A stretch of DNA of 64,000 nucleotides. Source: Actinomycetota bacterium. GTDB taxonomy: Bacteria > Actinomycetota > Thermoleophilia > Solirubrobacterales > Solirubrobacteraceae. A model generated the notes under the pieces. It worked only from the letters and a program-made list of their open reading frames with translations, made no database searches and was not told the origin of the DNA. The position numbers and the translations under genes were made by a program. This document shows, piece after piece, positions 8,315-17,484 of this stretch. The number at the start of each line of letters is the position of its first letter. The stretch's first letter is position 1. The stretch lies in assembly GCA_018268595.1 (NCBI GenBank), contig JAFDWH010000004.1:62001-126000 (forward strand), read 5' to 3'.

Positions 8315-8331
8315 AAACCCGGGGCGGCTCA
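8315..8331 (-). repeat. Right terminal inverted repeat of IS3-family element
   Basis: Read on the minus strand it is TGAGCCGCCCCGGGTTT, matching the left end at 15 of 17 bases. Confidence 0.75.
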
Positions 8332-8343
8332 ATGCCCTTGCCG

Positions 8344-8375
8344 TTGATGCATTCGCGCTGCATTCTTGCTACAGT
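8344..8375 (+). promoter_or_regulatory. Promoter/operator region of the RES-Xre module
   Basis: A TACAGT -10 element (8370-8375) ends six bases before the antitoxin ATG, predicting a leaderless transcript. TTGATG (8344-8349) is a possible -35 element but is 20 bases away. GCATTC is directly repeated at 8349-8354 and 8360-8365 and could be an autoregulatory site for the antitoxin. Confidence 0.45.
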
Positions 8376-8381
8376 CCCCTC

Positions 8382-8738
8382 ATGGCTTCAGCCACGCTCG
8401 CCACGCGCCCTCTCATCCGCGAGGCGGTCTACCTGCACGAGATCGCACAGCTCAGCGATGCGGACATCGCACGCGCAACGGGCGTGGCGCGCAGCACCGC
8501 GCGCGCGTGGCTTGCGCACACGCGCTCGCCGACCGGAGATCGCGGAGAGCGGCTGATCGAGCTCTCGGCGATGGTCGAGCGGCTCGCGCGGCTGATGGAG
8601 CCCTCCTACATCGCCGTCTGGTTGCGCAAGCCCGTGCCGGCGTTGGGCGATGAGAAGCCGATCGATCTGATCGCGCGCGGTGAGTACATGCGCGTCGCGA
8701 GCCTGATTTCGGCGCTCGAAGAGGCTCCCTTCACGTAG
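8382..8738 (+). CDS. Antitoxin of RES-Xre module (MbcA/ParS/Xre family)
   Basis: The 118-residue protein has an N-terminal helix-turn-helix (IAQLSDADIARATGVARSTARAWL) and a C-terminal toxin-binding domain with the family signature WLRKPVPALGDEKPIDL and ARGEYMRVASLI. It should neutralise the downstream RES toxin and repress its own promoter. The ATG is directly downstream of a TACAGT -10 element. The toxin gene follows after 15 bases in the standard antitoxin-first order. The left neighbour is the end of the IS element, 50 bases away. Confidence 0.9.
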   Translation: MASATLATRPLIREAVYLHEIAQLSDADIARATGVARSTARAWLAHTRSPTGDRGERLIELSAMVERLARLMEPSYIAVWLRKPVPALGDEKPIDLIARGEYMRVASLISALEEAPFT

Positions 8739-8753
8739 CCCGCCCTCGGTCCG

Positions 8754-9281
8754 GTGGCGCTCAAGGTCGATCGGATCTCGGTCGCCGGCTCGTGGTGGCG
8801 GCAGATCCCGCACGGCTCCGACCCGCTCTGGCTTGCCACCCCGCCCTCGAGCGGACGCTGGCAACGCGGCGAGCACCTTGCCGCGCTCTACTTCGCCGAC
8901 GAGGCCGAGACCGCCTGGGCCGAGTGGTACCGGATGCTCGCCGAGGTCGGCATGCCACCTACGCACGGCATGCCACGCGACCTCTGGCGCTGGACGATCG
9001 CCGTCGACGACGTCGCCGACCTAACCACCCCAGCCAAGCTCGCCGCGCTCGACCTCCAGCCGCCACGTCCGAGCCAGCACACGTGGACTCCGTTCCAAGA
9101 AGCCGGCGAACAACTTGCCCGCGACGGCTGCCGCGGCATCCTCTACGCGAGCGCCGCCCGACCCGAGCACCGCGCGCTCTGCCTCTTCCGCGACAACATC
9201 GCGATCCCCGGCGCCGAACCCGTCCGACCGCCCGGGACGCACCGCGACCCGCCGGCGCCGCCGAGAGGCATGCGCACCTGA
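8754..9281 (+). CDS. RES-domain toxin (NAD-degrading)
   Basis: The 175-residue protein fits the RES family, whose members deplete NAD+ by phosphorolysis or hydrolysis when freed from the Xre antitoxin. Visible motifs are GRW (Arg35), Tyr46 in ALYFAD, acidic residues in AETAWAEWY (Glu52, Glu57) and GILYASAAR with Ser133 near the C-terminus, in the order seen in characterised toxins. The start is a GTG 15 bases after the antitoxin stop without a clear ribosome-binding site, consistent with low or coupled translation. The C-terminus ends in a Pro/Arg-rich tail. No frameshift is visible, so the module may be active. Confidence 0.87.
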   Translation: MALKVDRISVAGSWWRQIPHGSDPLWLATPPSSGRWQRGEHLAALYFADEAETAWAEWYRMLAEVGMPPTHGMPRDLWRWTIAVDDVADLTTPAKLAALDLQPPRPSQHTWTPFQEAGEQLARDGCRGILYASAARPEHRALCLFRDNIAIPGAEPVRPPGTHRDPPAPPRGMRT

Positions 9282-9402
9282 GCCGCGCCACCACCGTCGA
9301 CGACATCCCGAAGCCGCTTAGCTTGGGAATCCGCGCCGGCCAAGCTCCGGCGCGGCCGCACCCGAGCGCTGTCATCGTGTGCGCGGAACAGAGGAGAACA
9401 GC

Positions 9403-10101
9403 GTGGGATCGAGCACGTGCGGCCGGGTCGCATTGTCGATTGAGTCCAAGCGCCGCCTTTGGAGCGAGTCAGGCGGCTACTGCCAGAACCCATCGTGCGC
9501 GCGTGATCTGTTCGCCGATGGCTCAGATGTCGACTTCGCGGAGATGGCCCACATCATTCCGGCTAGCAAAGGTGGTCCGCGTGACATCCCCCACGACCAG
9601 CTTTCAGCGCATGATCGTGCGCACCACGAGAACGTCGTCCTGCTGTGCGCCAACTGCCACACGATCGTCGACAAGGATCCTGGGACGTTTCCCGCCGAGC
9701 TGATGCGGGACTGGAAGCAGGACCGCAAGGCCCTGCTCGAGCAAACGCTCGGCACCCCGAAGTACGCCAATCGGCAGCGAGCACGCGAGCACATCACCCC
9801 GTTGTTGGAGCAAAACGAGGTGATCCACCGTCGCTACGCCCCGAGACCGGGAGTCTTCTCCAACGCGACGGCCGAGCGCTGGCACCGCCACATGGTCGCG
9901 ACCGTCATTCCCAACAACCGTGCCATCCTGCGGGTCCTTGAACGGAATCAGGATCTGCTCACCAGCGAAGAACGCGAAACTCTCGCCCTGTTCTCCTTGC
10001 ACGTCCGTGAGCTGGCATATCGCCATTTCCTGAACGACTGGACCGCCGGAGCCACCCGTTTTCCGGAGCGTCTGACTTCGATCCTGGGCCCGGAGCAATG
10101 A
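9403..10101 (+). CDS. HNH endonuclease with unassigned helical C-terminal domain
   Basis: The 232-residue protein has an N-terminal zinc-bound HNH nuclease: CQNPSC (Cys27, Cys32), AHIIPASKGGPR with His50, ENVVLLCANCH with Asn77, Cys82, Cys85 and His86. The C-terminal half from about residue 120 is helical and ends with IPNNRAILRVLERNQDLL and a FSLH...FLNDW segment. I know this arrangement from HNH proteins of unassigned function but cannot name a characterised relative. The GTG at 9403 is chosen because GAGGAG lies six bases upstream. The frame is open to a GTG at 9379. The stop overlaps the start of the next gene (ATGA), so the two are translationally coupled. A role in DNA defence is inferred from domain and location. 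Confidence 0.82.
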   Translation: MGSSTCGRVALSIESKRRLWSESGGYCQNPSCARDLFADGSDVDFAEMAHIIPASKGGPRDIPHDQLSAHDRAHHENVVLLCANCHTIVDKDPGTFPAELMRDWKQDRKALLEQTLGTPKYANRQRAREHITPLLEQNEVIHRRYAPRPGVFSNATAERWHRHMVATVIPNNRAILRVLERNQDLLTSEERETLALFSLHVRELAYRHFLNDWTAGATRFPERLTSILGPEQ

Positions 10102-10619
10102 GCAACCCTCGTCCCTGGGTCATGAGGAAGTTGGAAGAAGAGGCTCGACATGACGGCGAGTTGAGCGGCCTCCGGTTGGAGCACGTCGGCACAAACGGTC
10201 TGCGGATCGTCCGAAGGGCGCGGCCGGATGCGCTGGTCTACTGCGCTAGCGTAGAGCACGGCGAGACCTTCGGCCCTCAAGATCTCGAGCATGTACTGGG
10301 TGTGCTCTCGGAGGCCCAGTTCGTCGTCGTCGTCCCAACGCGAATCGACCACGAGGTCTTCGTGCACGCCGAGGAACTCGGCGTGTGCGTGGACGGCTTC
10401 GGAGAGCTCGTCGCGGCGTTCGGTTCAGCGCTCCGACAAGACGATCCGCACGATCTCGACGTGCTGTTGCTCTATGACAGCCGCGCCTCCGAAGTCGCGG
10501 TCCGAGGTGCAGAACGGTGGTCGGAGACGAGACCCCCGGTGCACATCATCGCGATGACCCGCGCCGAGGAGCGGGAATACCGATTCATACAGGGCACGAG
10601 CGCCGTCAGATTGCTCTAG
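10098..10619 (+). CDS. Unknown protein coupled to the HNH nuclease
   Basis: I do not recognise this 173-residue protein. It is soluble, acidic and looks alpha/beta: an N-terminal charged helix, then strands DALVYCASVE and QFVVVVPTRI, followed by YxxAEELG-like VFVHAEELGVCVDGF, DVLLLYDSR and VHIIAMTR. The strand-helix pattern with scattered Glu/Asp could be a degenerate restriction-endonuclease fold or a sensor domain, but no complete PD-(D/E)xK motif is clear. Its start codon overlaps the HNH stop codon, so it is probably an obligate partner (regulator, specificity or immunity protein). It is the last gene before the tRNA-Val remnant. Confidence 0.75.
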   Translation: MSNPRPWVMRKLEEEARHDGELSGLRLEHVGTNGLRIVRRARPDALVYCASVEHGETFGPQDLEHVLGVLSEAQFVVVVPTRIDHEVFVHAEELGVCVDGFGELVAAFGSALRQDDPHDLDVLLLYDSRASEVAVRGAERWSETRPPVHIIAMTRAEEREYRFIQGTSAVRLL

Positions 10620-10759
10620 TGCGATCCTCGGGACCTGCGTTGCAGGGAGAGCCCCGGTAGACATCGAGCGCAGACGTTGCGAGCCTTTGCGAGCGGCCAT
10701 GTCGGGGCGCGTCGCGAGCCAGTCGACGAACCAACGCGCCGCCATCGGTTCGAAACACT

Positions 10760-10804
10760 ATGGGCGCGGGTGGTTTCGAAGCACCGACCTCTCGCGTGTG
10801 AAGC
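10760..10804 (-). repeat. Truncated tRNA-Val 3' half (att-like)
   Basis: These 45 bases match 29948-29992 at 44 positions, with one C-to-G change in the T-loop region. They cover the acceptor 3' strand, T-arm, variable loop and anticodon-arm 3' side up to the anticodon loop, where identity stops abruptly. That is the usual extent of an integrase crossover core in a tRNA gene. No functional tRNA can form here. Confidence 0.75.
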
Positions 10805-10909
10805 AGCGGATTTCTGAGAGCTCAGACGCCGAACCGCCGACCAGAGCGGCAGATCCGCGCAAACGCGCAGCCTCCCAATTCGGCTCAAGAAGGCTGATTC
10901 CGGGGACGT

Positions 10910-10930
10910 TTGGCCCAACGATTGACCCAA
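10910..10930. repeat. 21-bp imperfect repeat near the tRNA remnant
   Basis: The sequence TTGGCCCAACG-ATTGACCCAA matches 29888-29908 at 18 of 21 positions and contains an internal direct repeat of the TTGRCCCAACG type. It lies 105 bases inside the putative left att site and could be an integrase arm-type site or a remnant of an integrase gene end. Confidence 0.4.
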
Positions 10931-11055
10931 CGGCACGGAAGCGACCCCACGGTCCGGCACCGACTACCCCGTTGGTCTGAAGATGCCTGGCAAACCAGTG
11001 CGCGACCCGCCGATCGTCGCGGGCTTCTACTGACGCGGCTCCGCGCCACCGCGGG

Positions 11056-11084
11056 ATGACGGCGCTCGGGCAGCTCCATACGGT
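11056..11084 (+). promoter_or_regulatory. Promoter of the PEP synthase operon
   Basis: ATGACG (11056-11061), a 17-base spacer and TACGGT (11079-11084) form a sigma70-like promoter. Its -10 element ends eight bases before the ATG at 11093, indicating a leaderless mRNA. Confidence 0.5.
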
Positions 11085-11092
11085 CCTTGCTC

Positions 11093-13489
11093 ATGCACAC
11101 CCCAATCGCCTCCGGCCCCGACAGCGCACGGTCCGCACACGCGGCGATCCGGCCATTCGACGATCTCTCGCGAGACGACGTCGACTGGGCCGGCGGCAAG
11201 GGCGCGAACCTCGGCGAGCTGACGCGTGCGGGCCTGCCGGTCCCGCCGGGCTTCGTCGTCGGCGCCCCTGCATACGCCGCGATGTGCGAGGCGAGCGACC
11301 TGCGCGCCCACCTCGTCCGTCTGCTGGAGGGGCTCGACGTCGACGACACGACGGCGCTCGAGGCGAGCGCCGAGCAGGCGCGGTGCCTCGTGCTGGGGGT
11401 GGCCGTGCCGCCCGACCTCGATCGGGCGATCCGCGACGCGTACGCGGCGCTGTGCGCCGGCACGCAGGACGCCGCGGTCGCCGTGCGCTCCTCGGCGACC
11501 GCCGAGGACACGGCGTCGGCGTCGTTCGCGGGGATGAACGAGAGCTTCCTCAACGTGCGCGGCGCGGACGCCGTCGTGAGAGCGGTCCACGAGTGCTGGG
11601 CCTCCCTGTTCGGCGCGCGCACCGTCTTCTACCGCGCCAAGCGCGGGCTCGGCCAGGCCGACATGGACATCGCGGTCGTCGTGCAGCGGCAGATCGCGTC
11701 GCTGCGCGCCGGCGTGATGTTCACGCTCGACCCCGCCACCGGCGCGCACGACCGGCTCGTGATCGAGGGCTCGCTCGGGCTCGGCGAGGCGGTCGTCTCC
11801 GGCGCCGTCTCGCCCGACCGCTACGTCGTCGACAAGCACGACGGCGCGATCCTCGCGCGCGAGGTGCGCCGCAAGCGGATCGCGATCGAGCCGCTGGGCG
11901 GCGGCGGCACGCGCCAGCGCGAGCTCCAGGGCGACGAGGCTCTGACGCCCGTGCTGAGCGACGACGAGGTGCGCCAGCTCGCCGAGCTGGGGACGCGGAT
12001 CGAGCGCCACTACGGCGCGCCGCAGGACACGGAGTGGGCGTTCGACGCCGACGGCGCCGTGTGGATGCTGCAGTCGCGTCCGGTCACGACGGCCGGCGGC
12101 GCGGCAGCCGGGGCTGAGGCTTCGAGCGACGGTCACCCGCGCGGCGAGCTGCTCGCGAGCGGCCTCGGCGCCGCGCCCGGCGCCGCGAGCGGGCCGGTGC
12201 GCGTGATCGAATCGCTCGCCGGCGCCGATCGCCTGCGCGAGCGCGACGTGCTCGTCGCGCCGATGACCGCCCCCGACTGGGTCCCGCTGCTGCGCCGCGC
12301 CGCCGCGCTCGTCACCAACACCGGCGGCATGACCTGTCACGCCGCGATCGTCTCGCGCGAGCTGGGAATTCCCTGCGTCGTCGGCACGGGCGACGCGACC
12401 GACACGCTGCGCGACGGCGAGACCGTCACGGTCGACGGCAGCCGCGGGCAGGTGCGCGCGGGGGGTGACGTCGCTCGCAGCGAGCGAAACCCGGCACCGG
12501 CCGCGCCCACGCCGGCCGGGGCGCCCGCCGCCACGGGCGCCGCGGCCGCGGAGGCGCCGGTTACCGGCACGCAGCTGCTCGTCAACCTGTCCGAGCCCTC
12601 GCAGGCCGAGCGCGCCGCGGCGCTGCCCGTCGACGGCGTCGGCCTGCTGCGCGCCGAGCTGATGCTGCTGGAGGCGCTCGGCGGCGACCACCCGCGCGCG
12701 CTGCTGGAGGAGGGCCGCGGCGAGCAGGTCATCGCGCGGATGGCGGACGGCCTGACGACGTTCGCCTCAGCGTTCGCGCCCCGGCCGGTCACCTACCGCA
12801 CGATCGACTTCCGCACGAACGAGTTCCGCGGCCTGCGCGGCGGCGAGCGCTTCGAGCCGGTCGAGGCGAACCCGATGATCGGCTACCGCGGCGCGCTGCG
12901 CTACCCGCGCGAGCCGGAGGTCTTTCGGCTGGAGCTCGACGCGATCGCGCGCGTGTGGGACGCCGGCCACGCGAACCTGCACGTGATGCTGCCGTTCGTG
13001 CGCAGCGCACGCGAGCTGGCGCGCTGCCTGACGCTCGTCGAGGCGAGCGGCCTGCTCGCCCGGCCCGGCTTCGAGCTGTGGATCATGGCCGAGGTGCCGT
13101 CCGTGCTGTTCGCGCTGCCCGCGTACGCGCAGATGGGCGTCGCCGGCATCTCGATCGGCTCGAACGACCTCACGCAGCTCCTGCTCGGCGCCGACCGCGA
13201 CTCCGACCTCGTCGCCGAGGCGTTCGACGAGCGCGACCCGGCCGTGCGCGCCTACCTGCGCGAGCTGATCCCGGCCGCGAGAGCGCTCGGCCTGCGCACG
13301 TCGATCTGCGGCCAGGCGCCCTCCGTGCATCCCGAGTACGCCGAGCTGCTCGTGCGCGCAGGGATCGACGCGATCTCGGTCAGCGCCGACGCGGTCGCGC
13401 GCACACGCCGACTCGTGGCCGCCGCCGAGCGGCGCCTGCTGCTCGACGCGGCGCGCACGCAACAGCCCACCGACTCGGGAGGCATCTGA
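11093..13489 (+). CDS. ppsA: Phosphoenolpyruvate synthase (pyruvate, water dikinase)
   Basis: The 798-residue protein converts pyruvate, ATP and water to PEP, AMP and phosphate, the entry step of gluconeogenesis from C2/C3 compounds. The N-terminal ATP-binding domain has [20 protein letters not shown] and [18 protein letters not shown]. The swivelling phosphohistidine domain has [21 protein letters not shown] with His416. The C-terminal PEP/pyruvate barrel has [33 protein letters not shown] and the catalytic Cys near 739 in SICGQAPS. A Pro/Ala-rich linker of about 40 residues separates the swivel and barrel. ATG 11093 was chosen over the TTG six bases upstream. It heads an operon with acetyl-CoA synthetase and a 2-oxoacid dehydrogenase. 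Confidence 0.93.
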   Translation: MHTPIASGPDSARSAHAAIRPFDDLSRDDVDWAGGKGANLGELTRAGLPVPPGFVVGAPAYAAMCEASDLRAHLVRLLEGLDVDDTTALEASAEQARCLVLGVAVPPDLDRAIRDAYAALCAGTQDAAVAVRSSATAEDTASASFAGMNESFLNVRGADAVVRAVHECWASLFGARTVFYRAKRGLGQADMDIAVVVQRQIASLRAGVMFTLDPATGAHDRLVIEGSLGLGEAVVSGAVSPDRYVVDKHDGAILAREVRRKRIAIEPLGGGGTRQRELQGDEALTPVLSDDEVRQLAELGTRIERHYGAPQDTEWAFDADGAVWMLQSRPVTTAGGAAAGAEASSDGHPRGELLASGLGAAPGAASGPVRVIESLAGADRLRERDVLVAPMTAPDWVPLLRRAAALVTNTGGMTCHAAIVSRELGIPCVVGTGDATDTLRDGETVTVDGSRGQVRAGGDVARSERNPAPAAPTPAGAPAATGAAAAEAPVTGTQLLVNLSEPSQAERAAALPVDGVGLLRAELMLLEALGGDHPRALLEEGRGEQVIARMADGLTTFASAFAPRPVTYRTIDFRTNEFRGLRGGERFEPVEANPMIGYRGALRYPREPEVFRLELDAIARVWDAGHANLHVMLPFVRSARELARCLTLVEASGLLARPGFELWIMAEVPSVLFALPAYAQMGVAGISIGSNDLTQLLLGADRDSDLVAEAFDERDPAVRAYLRELIPAARALGLRTSICGQAPSVHPEYAELLVRAGIDAISVSADAVARTRRLVAAAERRLLLDAARTQQPTDSGGI

Positions 13490-13686
13490 TGGCGACTCGC
13501 GTCGTGTTCGCGAACGGCCGGGAGCTGCTCGTCGCAGAGGACGAGGACGACGTGATCGGCGCGGTGCGCCGCGAGCATCCGAACCCGGTCTCGCTCGAGA
13601 GCGCGATCGGCGGCCGGCTGCACGTCAACTGGGACCACGTCGCCTATGTCGAGGAGGCGCCGCCGCAGAGCGGCGAGGCGGGATGA
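13489..13686 (+). CDS. Small conserved-looking hypothetical protein (65 aa)
   Basis: The 65-residue acidic protein begins [18 protein letters not shown] and has a [22 protein letters not shown] segment, a beta-rich pattern that ends in a strand typical of small regulatory or binding domains. No family is recognised. Its ATG overlaps the PEP synthase stop (TGATG) and its stop overlaps the next start (ATGA), so it is translated within the operon and unlikely to be spurious. Confidence 0.7.
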   Translation: MATRVVFANGRELLVAEDEDDVIGAVRREHPNPVSLESAIGGRLHVNWDHVAYVEEAPPQSGEAG

Positions 13687-15506
13687 CCGCGCTGCGCGGC
13701 GCTCCCGTCCCGGCGCGCATCGCCAAGGCGCTGCGCATCGGCGACCCGCCGCCCAACCTGCGCGACTACGAGCAGGCGCGCCGGGCGTTCTCGTGGGAGC
13801 GGGCGCGCGCGCAGCTCGACGGGCTGCCGCACGGCCGCGGGCTCAACATCGCGCACGAGGCGGTCGACCGCCACGCCGCCGGCGCACGTGCGGACACGGT
13901 CGCGCTGCGCTGGCTCGCGCGCACCGGCGCCCGTCGCGAGATCTCCTACCGCGAGCTGGGCGAGCTGACGAGCCGCTTCGCGGACGTCCTCGCCGGCCTC
14001 GGCGTCGAGCCCGGCGAGCGGGTCGCGTCGCTGCTCGGGCGGGTGCCGGAGCTGCACGTCGCGGCGCTGGGGACGCTCAAGCGCGGCGCCGTCTTCAGCC
14101 CCCTGTTCTCCGCTTTCGGCCCGGAGCCGGTGCGCCAGCGGCTCGCGCTCGGCGACGCGCGCGTGCTCGTGACGACGCCGCGCCTGTACGCGCGCAAGGT
14201 CGCGCCGGTGCGCGAGCAGCTGCCAGCGCTGCGGCACGTGCTGCTCGTGGGCTATCCCGACGAGATCGCGGCGGCCGGGGAGGTCGCCGGCGGCATCGAC
14301 CTGCGAGCGGCGCTCGCCGCCGCCGACGCCGCGTGGGAGATCCCCCCGACCGATCCCGGGCAGCTTGCGCTGCTGCACTTCACGAGCGGCACGACCGGCA
14401 TGCCGAAGGGCGCGATGCACGTCCACGAGGCGGTGCTCGCGCACTGGGCGACCGGGTCGCTCGCGCTCGACCTGCACCCCGGCGACGTCTTCTGGTGCAC
14501 GGCCGATCCCGGCTGGGTGACCGGCACCTCCTACGGGATCGTCGCGCCGCTCGTGCACGGCGTCACCGTCGTCGTGGACGAGGGCGAGCTGGACGTCGAC
14601 CGCTGGTACCGGATCCTGCAGGACGAGCGCGTGAACGTCTGGTACACCGCGCCGACCGCGGTGCGGATGCTGATGCGCGCCGGCGCGGAGGTCGCGCGCG
14701 AGTACGACCTCTCGGCGCTGCGCTTCGCCGCGAGCGTCGGCGAGCCGCTGGCACCGGAGGCGGTCGCGTGGGGCGCCGAGGCGCTCGGGCAGCCGCTGCA
14801 CGACAACTGGTGGCAGACGGAGACGGGCGGGATCATGATCGCCAACTACCGCGCGATGGACGTCAAGCCGGGCTCGATGGGCCGGCCGCTGCCGGGGATC
14901 GAGGCGGCGATCCTGCGCCGTGACGACGAAGGCCGCGTGCTGCTCGACGCCGGCGGGCATGCGGTCGAGGCGGCCGCCGGCGAGCAGGGCGAGCTGGCGC
15001 TGCGGCCCGGCTGGCCGTCGATGCTGCGCGGCTACCTCGGCGAGCCGGAGCGCTACGCGCGCTGCTTCGCCGGCGGCTGGTACTGCTCCGGCGACCTCGC
15101 GCGACGCGACGCCGACGGCTACTACTGGTTCGTCGGCCGCGGCGACGACGTGATCAAGTCGGCCGGGCACCTGATCGGCCCGTTCGAGGTCGAGAGCGCG
15201 CTGCTGGAGCACCCGGCGGTCGCCGAGTGCGGCGTGATCGGCGTGCTTGACGAGGTCGCCGGACAGGTCGTCAAGGCGTTCGTCGTGCCGGCCCCGCCGG
15301 CCGAGGGAGACCCGGCGCTCGCGCGCGAGCTGCTCGGCTGGGCGCGCAGACGGCTCGGCCCGGCGGTCGCCCCGCGCGAGATCGCGTTCGTCGCGTCGAT
15401 CCCCAAGAACCGCTCGGGCAAGATCGTGCGGCGCCTGCTGCGCGCGCGCGAGTTGGGGCTGCCGGAGGGCGACGTCTCGACGCTGGAGCCGGAGCCGCCG
15501 TCATGA
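13683..15506 (+). CDS. acsA: Acetyl-CoA synthetase, AcsA-type (AMP-forming)
   Basis: The 607-residue adenylate-forming ligase activates acetate, or a similar short acid, to acyl-CoA via acyl-AMP. Adenylation motifs are complete: [20 protein letters not shown] (P-loop), [40 protein letters not shown] and [11 protein letters not shown] with the catalytic C-terminal Lys. The [14 protein letters not shown] and [14 protein letters not shown] segments match the Bacillus AcsA type rather than the longer enteric Acs. It overlaps its neighbours by four bases on both sides. Together with PEP synthase and the dehydrogenase it suggests a node linking acetate, acetyl-CoA, pyruvate and PEP. Confidence 0.92.
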   Translation: MTALRGAPVPARIAKALRIGDPPPNLRDYEQARRAFSWERARAQLDGLPHGRGLNIAHEAVDRHAAGARADTVALRWLARTGARREISYRELGELTSRFADVLAGLGVEPGERVASLLGRVPELHVAALGTLKRGAVFSPLFSAFGPEPVRQRLALGDARVLVTTPRLYARKVAPVREQLPALRHVLLVGYPDEIAAAGEVAGGIDLRAALAAADAAWEIPPTDPGQLALLHFTSGTTGMPKGAMHVHEAVLAHWATGSLALDLHPGDVFWCTADPGWVTGTSYGIVAPLVHGVTVVVDEGELDVDRWYRILQDERVNVWYTAPTAVRMLMRAGAEVAREYDLSALRFAASVGEPLAPEAVAWGAEALGQPLHDNWWQTETGGIMIANYRAMDVKPGSMGRPLPGIEAAILRRDDEGRVLLDAGGHAVEAAAGEQGELALRPGWPSMLRGYLGEPERYARCFAGGWYCSGDLARRDADGYYWFVGRGDDVIKSAGHLIGPFEVESALLEHPAVAECGVIGVLDEVAGQVVKAFVVPAPPAEGDPALARELLGWARRRLGPAVAPREIAFVASIPKNRSGKIVRRLLRARELGLPEGDVSTLEPEPPS

Positions 15507-16492
15507 GCGCGGTGGCCGTCGAGCGCGAGCACGCGCTGCACCTGCTGCGCGAGATGACGCGCATCCGGCGCTTCGAGGAGGCCTGCGTCCAGCTCTACAG
15601 CGCGACGAAGATCCGCGGCTTCCTGCACCTCTACATCGGCGAGGAGGCTGTCGGCGTCGGCGCGATGCAGGCGCTGGGGCCCGAGGACGCGGTCGTCGCG
15701 ACCTACCGCGAGCACGGCCACGCGCTCGTGCGGGGCGTGCCGGCGCGGGCGCTGATGGCGGAGATGCTTGGCCGCGTGGAGGGCTGCTGTCGCGGCCGCG
15801 GCGGCTCGATGCACATCTTCGACGCCGCGCGGCGCTTCTACGGCGGCAACGCGATCGTCGGCGGCGGGCTGCCGCTCGCCGTCGGGCTCGCGCTTGCCGA
15901 CAAGCTGGCCGGACGGCACGAGCGCGTGACGGCCTGCTTCTTCGGCGAGGGCGCGATGGCCGAGGGCGAGTTCCACGAGTCGATCAACCTCGCGGCGCTG
16001 TGGCAGCTGCCGGTGCTGTTCCTGTGCGAGAACAACCGCTACGCGATGGGCACCGCGCTGGAGCGCTCCGAGTCCGAGACCGACCTGTCGCTGAAGGCGG
16101 CGAGCTACGAGGTCCCGGCGTGGCCGGTCGACGGGATGGACGTGCTCGCCGTCGAGCAGGCCGTGCGGCGCGCCGCGGCGATGGTGCGCGGCGGCGAGGG
16201 GCCGGTCTTCCTGGAGCTGCGCACGTACCGCTTCCGCGCGCACTCGATGTACGACCCCGACCTCTACCGCAGCAAGGAGGAGATCGCGCGCTGGCGCGAG
16301 CGCGACCCGCTGACGACCTTCCCGGAGCTGCTGCGCTCGCAGGAGCTGCTGGACGACGCCGCGCTGAGCGGCATCGAGGACGAGGTCGCGGCGGAGGTGG
16401 CGGACGCGATCGCGTTCGCCGACGCCGGCACGCCGGAGCCGGTTGAGGAGCTGGAGTGGTTTGTCACGATGGACGAGGTGCCGGCGGCATGA
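15503..16492 (+). CDS. 2-oxoacid (pyruvate/acetoin) dehydrogenase E1 alpha subunit
   Basis: The 329-residue protein is the thiamine-diphosphate-binding alpha subunit of a heterotetrameric E1. The TPP motif runs [19 protein letters not shown] to LFLCENN. The substrate-site region [24 protein letters not shown] and the regulatory-loop sequence [16 protein letters not shown] are typical. With E1 beta it decarboxylates a 2-oxoacid and reductively acylates the lipoyl group of E2. Pyruvate or acetoin is likeliest given the neighbours, but the substrate cannot be fixed from sequence. It overlaps acsA and the beta-subunit gene by ATGA junctions. Confidence 0.9.
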   Translation: MSAVAVEREHALHLLREMTRIRRFEEACVQLYSATKIRGFLHLYIGEEAVGVGAMQALGPEDAVVATYREHGHALVRGVPARALMAEMLGRVEGCCRGRGGSMHIFDAARRFYGGNAIVGGGLPLAVGLALADKLAGRHERVTACFFGEGAMAEGEFHESINLAALWQLPVLFLCENNRYAMGTALERSESETDLSLKAASYEVPAWPVDGMDVLAVEQAVRRAAAMVRGGEGPVFLELRTYRFRAHSMYDPDLYRSKEEIARWRERDPLTTFPELLRSQELLDDAALSGIEDEVAAEVADAIAFADAGTPEPVEELEWFVTMDEVPAA

Positions 16493-17484
16493 GCGGGACG
16501 ACCGCAACCCGCACGCTGACCTACCGCGAGGCCCTGCGCGAGGGCCTGCGTGACGCGCTGCGCGCCGACGAGCGTGTCTTCCTGATGGGCGAGGACGTCG
16601 GCGCCTACGGCGGCTCCTTCGGCGTCAGCCGCGACCTGCTCGGCGAGTTCGGCCCGGAGCGGATCCGCGACACGCCGCTGTCGGAGTCGGCCTTCACGGG
16701 CGCCGGGATCGGCGCCGCGCTCGGCGGGATGCGGCCGATCGTGGAGGTGATGACGGTCAACTTCAGCCTGCTTGCGCTCGACCAGATCGTCAACAACGCG
16801 GCCGCGATCGCGCACATGTCGGGCGGCCAGTTCGCCGTGCCGCTCGTGGTCCGCATGACGACCGGCGCCGGCCGCCAGCTCGCCGCGCAGCACTCGCACT
16901 CGCTGGAGGGCTGGTACGCGCATGTGCCGGGCCTGAAGGTGCTCGCGCCCGGCACGCTGGAGGACGCGCGCGGCATGCTCGCGCCCGCTTTGGCGGATCC
17001 CAACCCGGTGCTGATCTTCGAGCACGGCTCGCTCTACGGGCTGGAGGGCTCGCTCACGGACCCGCCCGCGGAGGTCGCGCTGACCGGCGCCGCGATCCGC
17101 CGCCCCGGCTCCGACGTCACGCTCGTCGCCTACGGCGGCTCGCTGCCGAAGGCGCTCGACGCCGCCGAGACGCTCGCCGCCGACAGGATCGACGCCGAGG
17201 TGCTCGACCTGCGCGCGCTGCGGCCGCTCGACGACGCGGCGGTGCTGGCGTCGGTCGCGCGCACGCACCGCGTCGTCGTCGTCGACGAGGCGTGGCGGAC
17301 CGGCTCGTTCGCCGCCGAGGTCGTCGCGCTCGTCGCCGAGCGGGCGCTGTACGAGCTCGACGCGCCGCCCGAGCGCGTCTGCAGCGTCGAGGTGCCGATC
17401 CCCTACGCGAAGCACCTCGAGGACGCGGCGCTGCCGAGCGCCGAGCGGATCGCCGCCGCCGCGCGCAGGACGGTCGGCCGATGA
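16489..17484 (+). CDS. 2-oxoacid (pyruvate/acetoin) dehydrogenase E1 beta subunit
   Basis: The 331-residue transketolase-like beta subunit completes the E1 active site. It begins [18 protein letters not shown] with [17 protein letters not shown], then the conserved [43 protein letters not shown] and [18 protein letters not shown] segments, and ends with the [16 protein letters not shown] motif typical of E1 beta. The ATG at 16489 overlaps the alpha stop. It is co-translated with the E2 gene downstream. Confidence 0.92.
   Translation: MSGTTATRTLTYREALREGLRDALRADERVFLMGEDVGAYGGSFGVSRDLLGEFGPERIRDTPLSESAFTGAGIGAALGGMRPIVEVMTVNFSLLALDQIVNNAAAIAHMSGGQFAVPLVVRMTTGAGRQLAAQHSHSLEGWYAHVPGLKVLAPGTLEDARGMLAPALADPNPVLIFEHGSLYGLEGSLTDPPAEVALTGAAIRRPGSDVTLVAYGGSLPKALDAAETLAADRIDAEVLDLRALRPLDDAAVLASVARTHRVVVVDEAWRTGSFAAEVVALVAERALYELDAPPERVCSVEVPIPYAKHLEDAALPSAERIAAAARRTVGR

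Larger units (their letters stand above)
7022..8331 (+). mobile_element. IS3-family insertion sequence, 1310 bp, inactivated
   Basis: The element is bounded by 17-bp imperfect inverted repeats (TGAGCC...CCGGGTTT) and carries the classical orfA/orfB pair overlapping at a GTGA. Both genes are frameshifted (near 7119-7122 and near 8124-8128), so the copy is probably immobile unless these are sequencing errors. No target-site duplication is visible: the left flank is GGG and the right flank ATG. It sits between the glutathione transferase gene and the RES-Xre toxin-antitoxin pair, in the accessory patch next to the tRNA-Val fragments. Confidence 0.85.
10620..11055. other. Gene-free region carrying tRNA-Val remnant
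   Basis: No gene is supported here. It contains the 45-bp copy of the tRNA-Val 3' half (10760-10804) and a 21-bp repeat near 10910 shared with the region beside the intact tRNA. Short open frames crossing this stretch lack conserved sequence and ribosome-binding sites. Confidence 0.6.

Noticed and set aside
7019-8334. Target-site duplication of the IS element
   Set aside because: The bases outside the inverted repeats (GGG and ATG) do not match.
10616-10960. A minus-strand frame containing LGQSLGQT that could be an integrase tail
   Set aside because: Only a short peptide resembles integrase C-termini; no catalytic Arg, His or Tyr motifs are visible.
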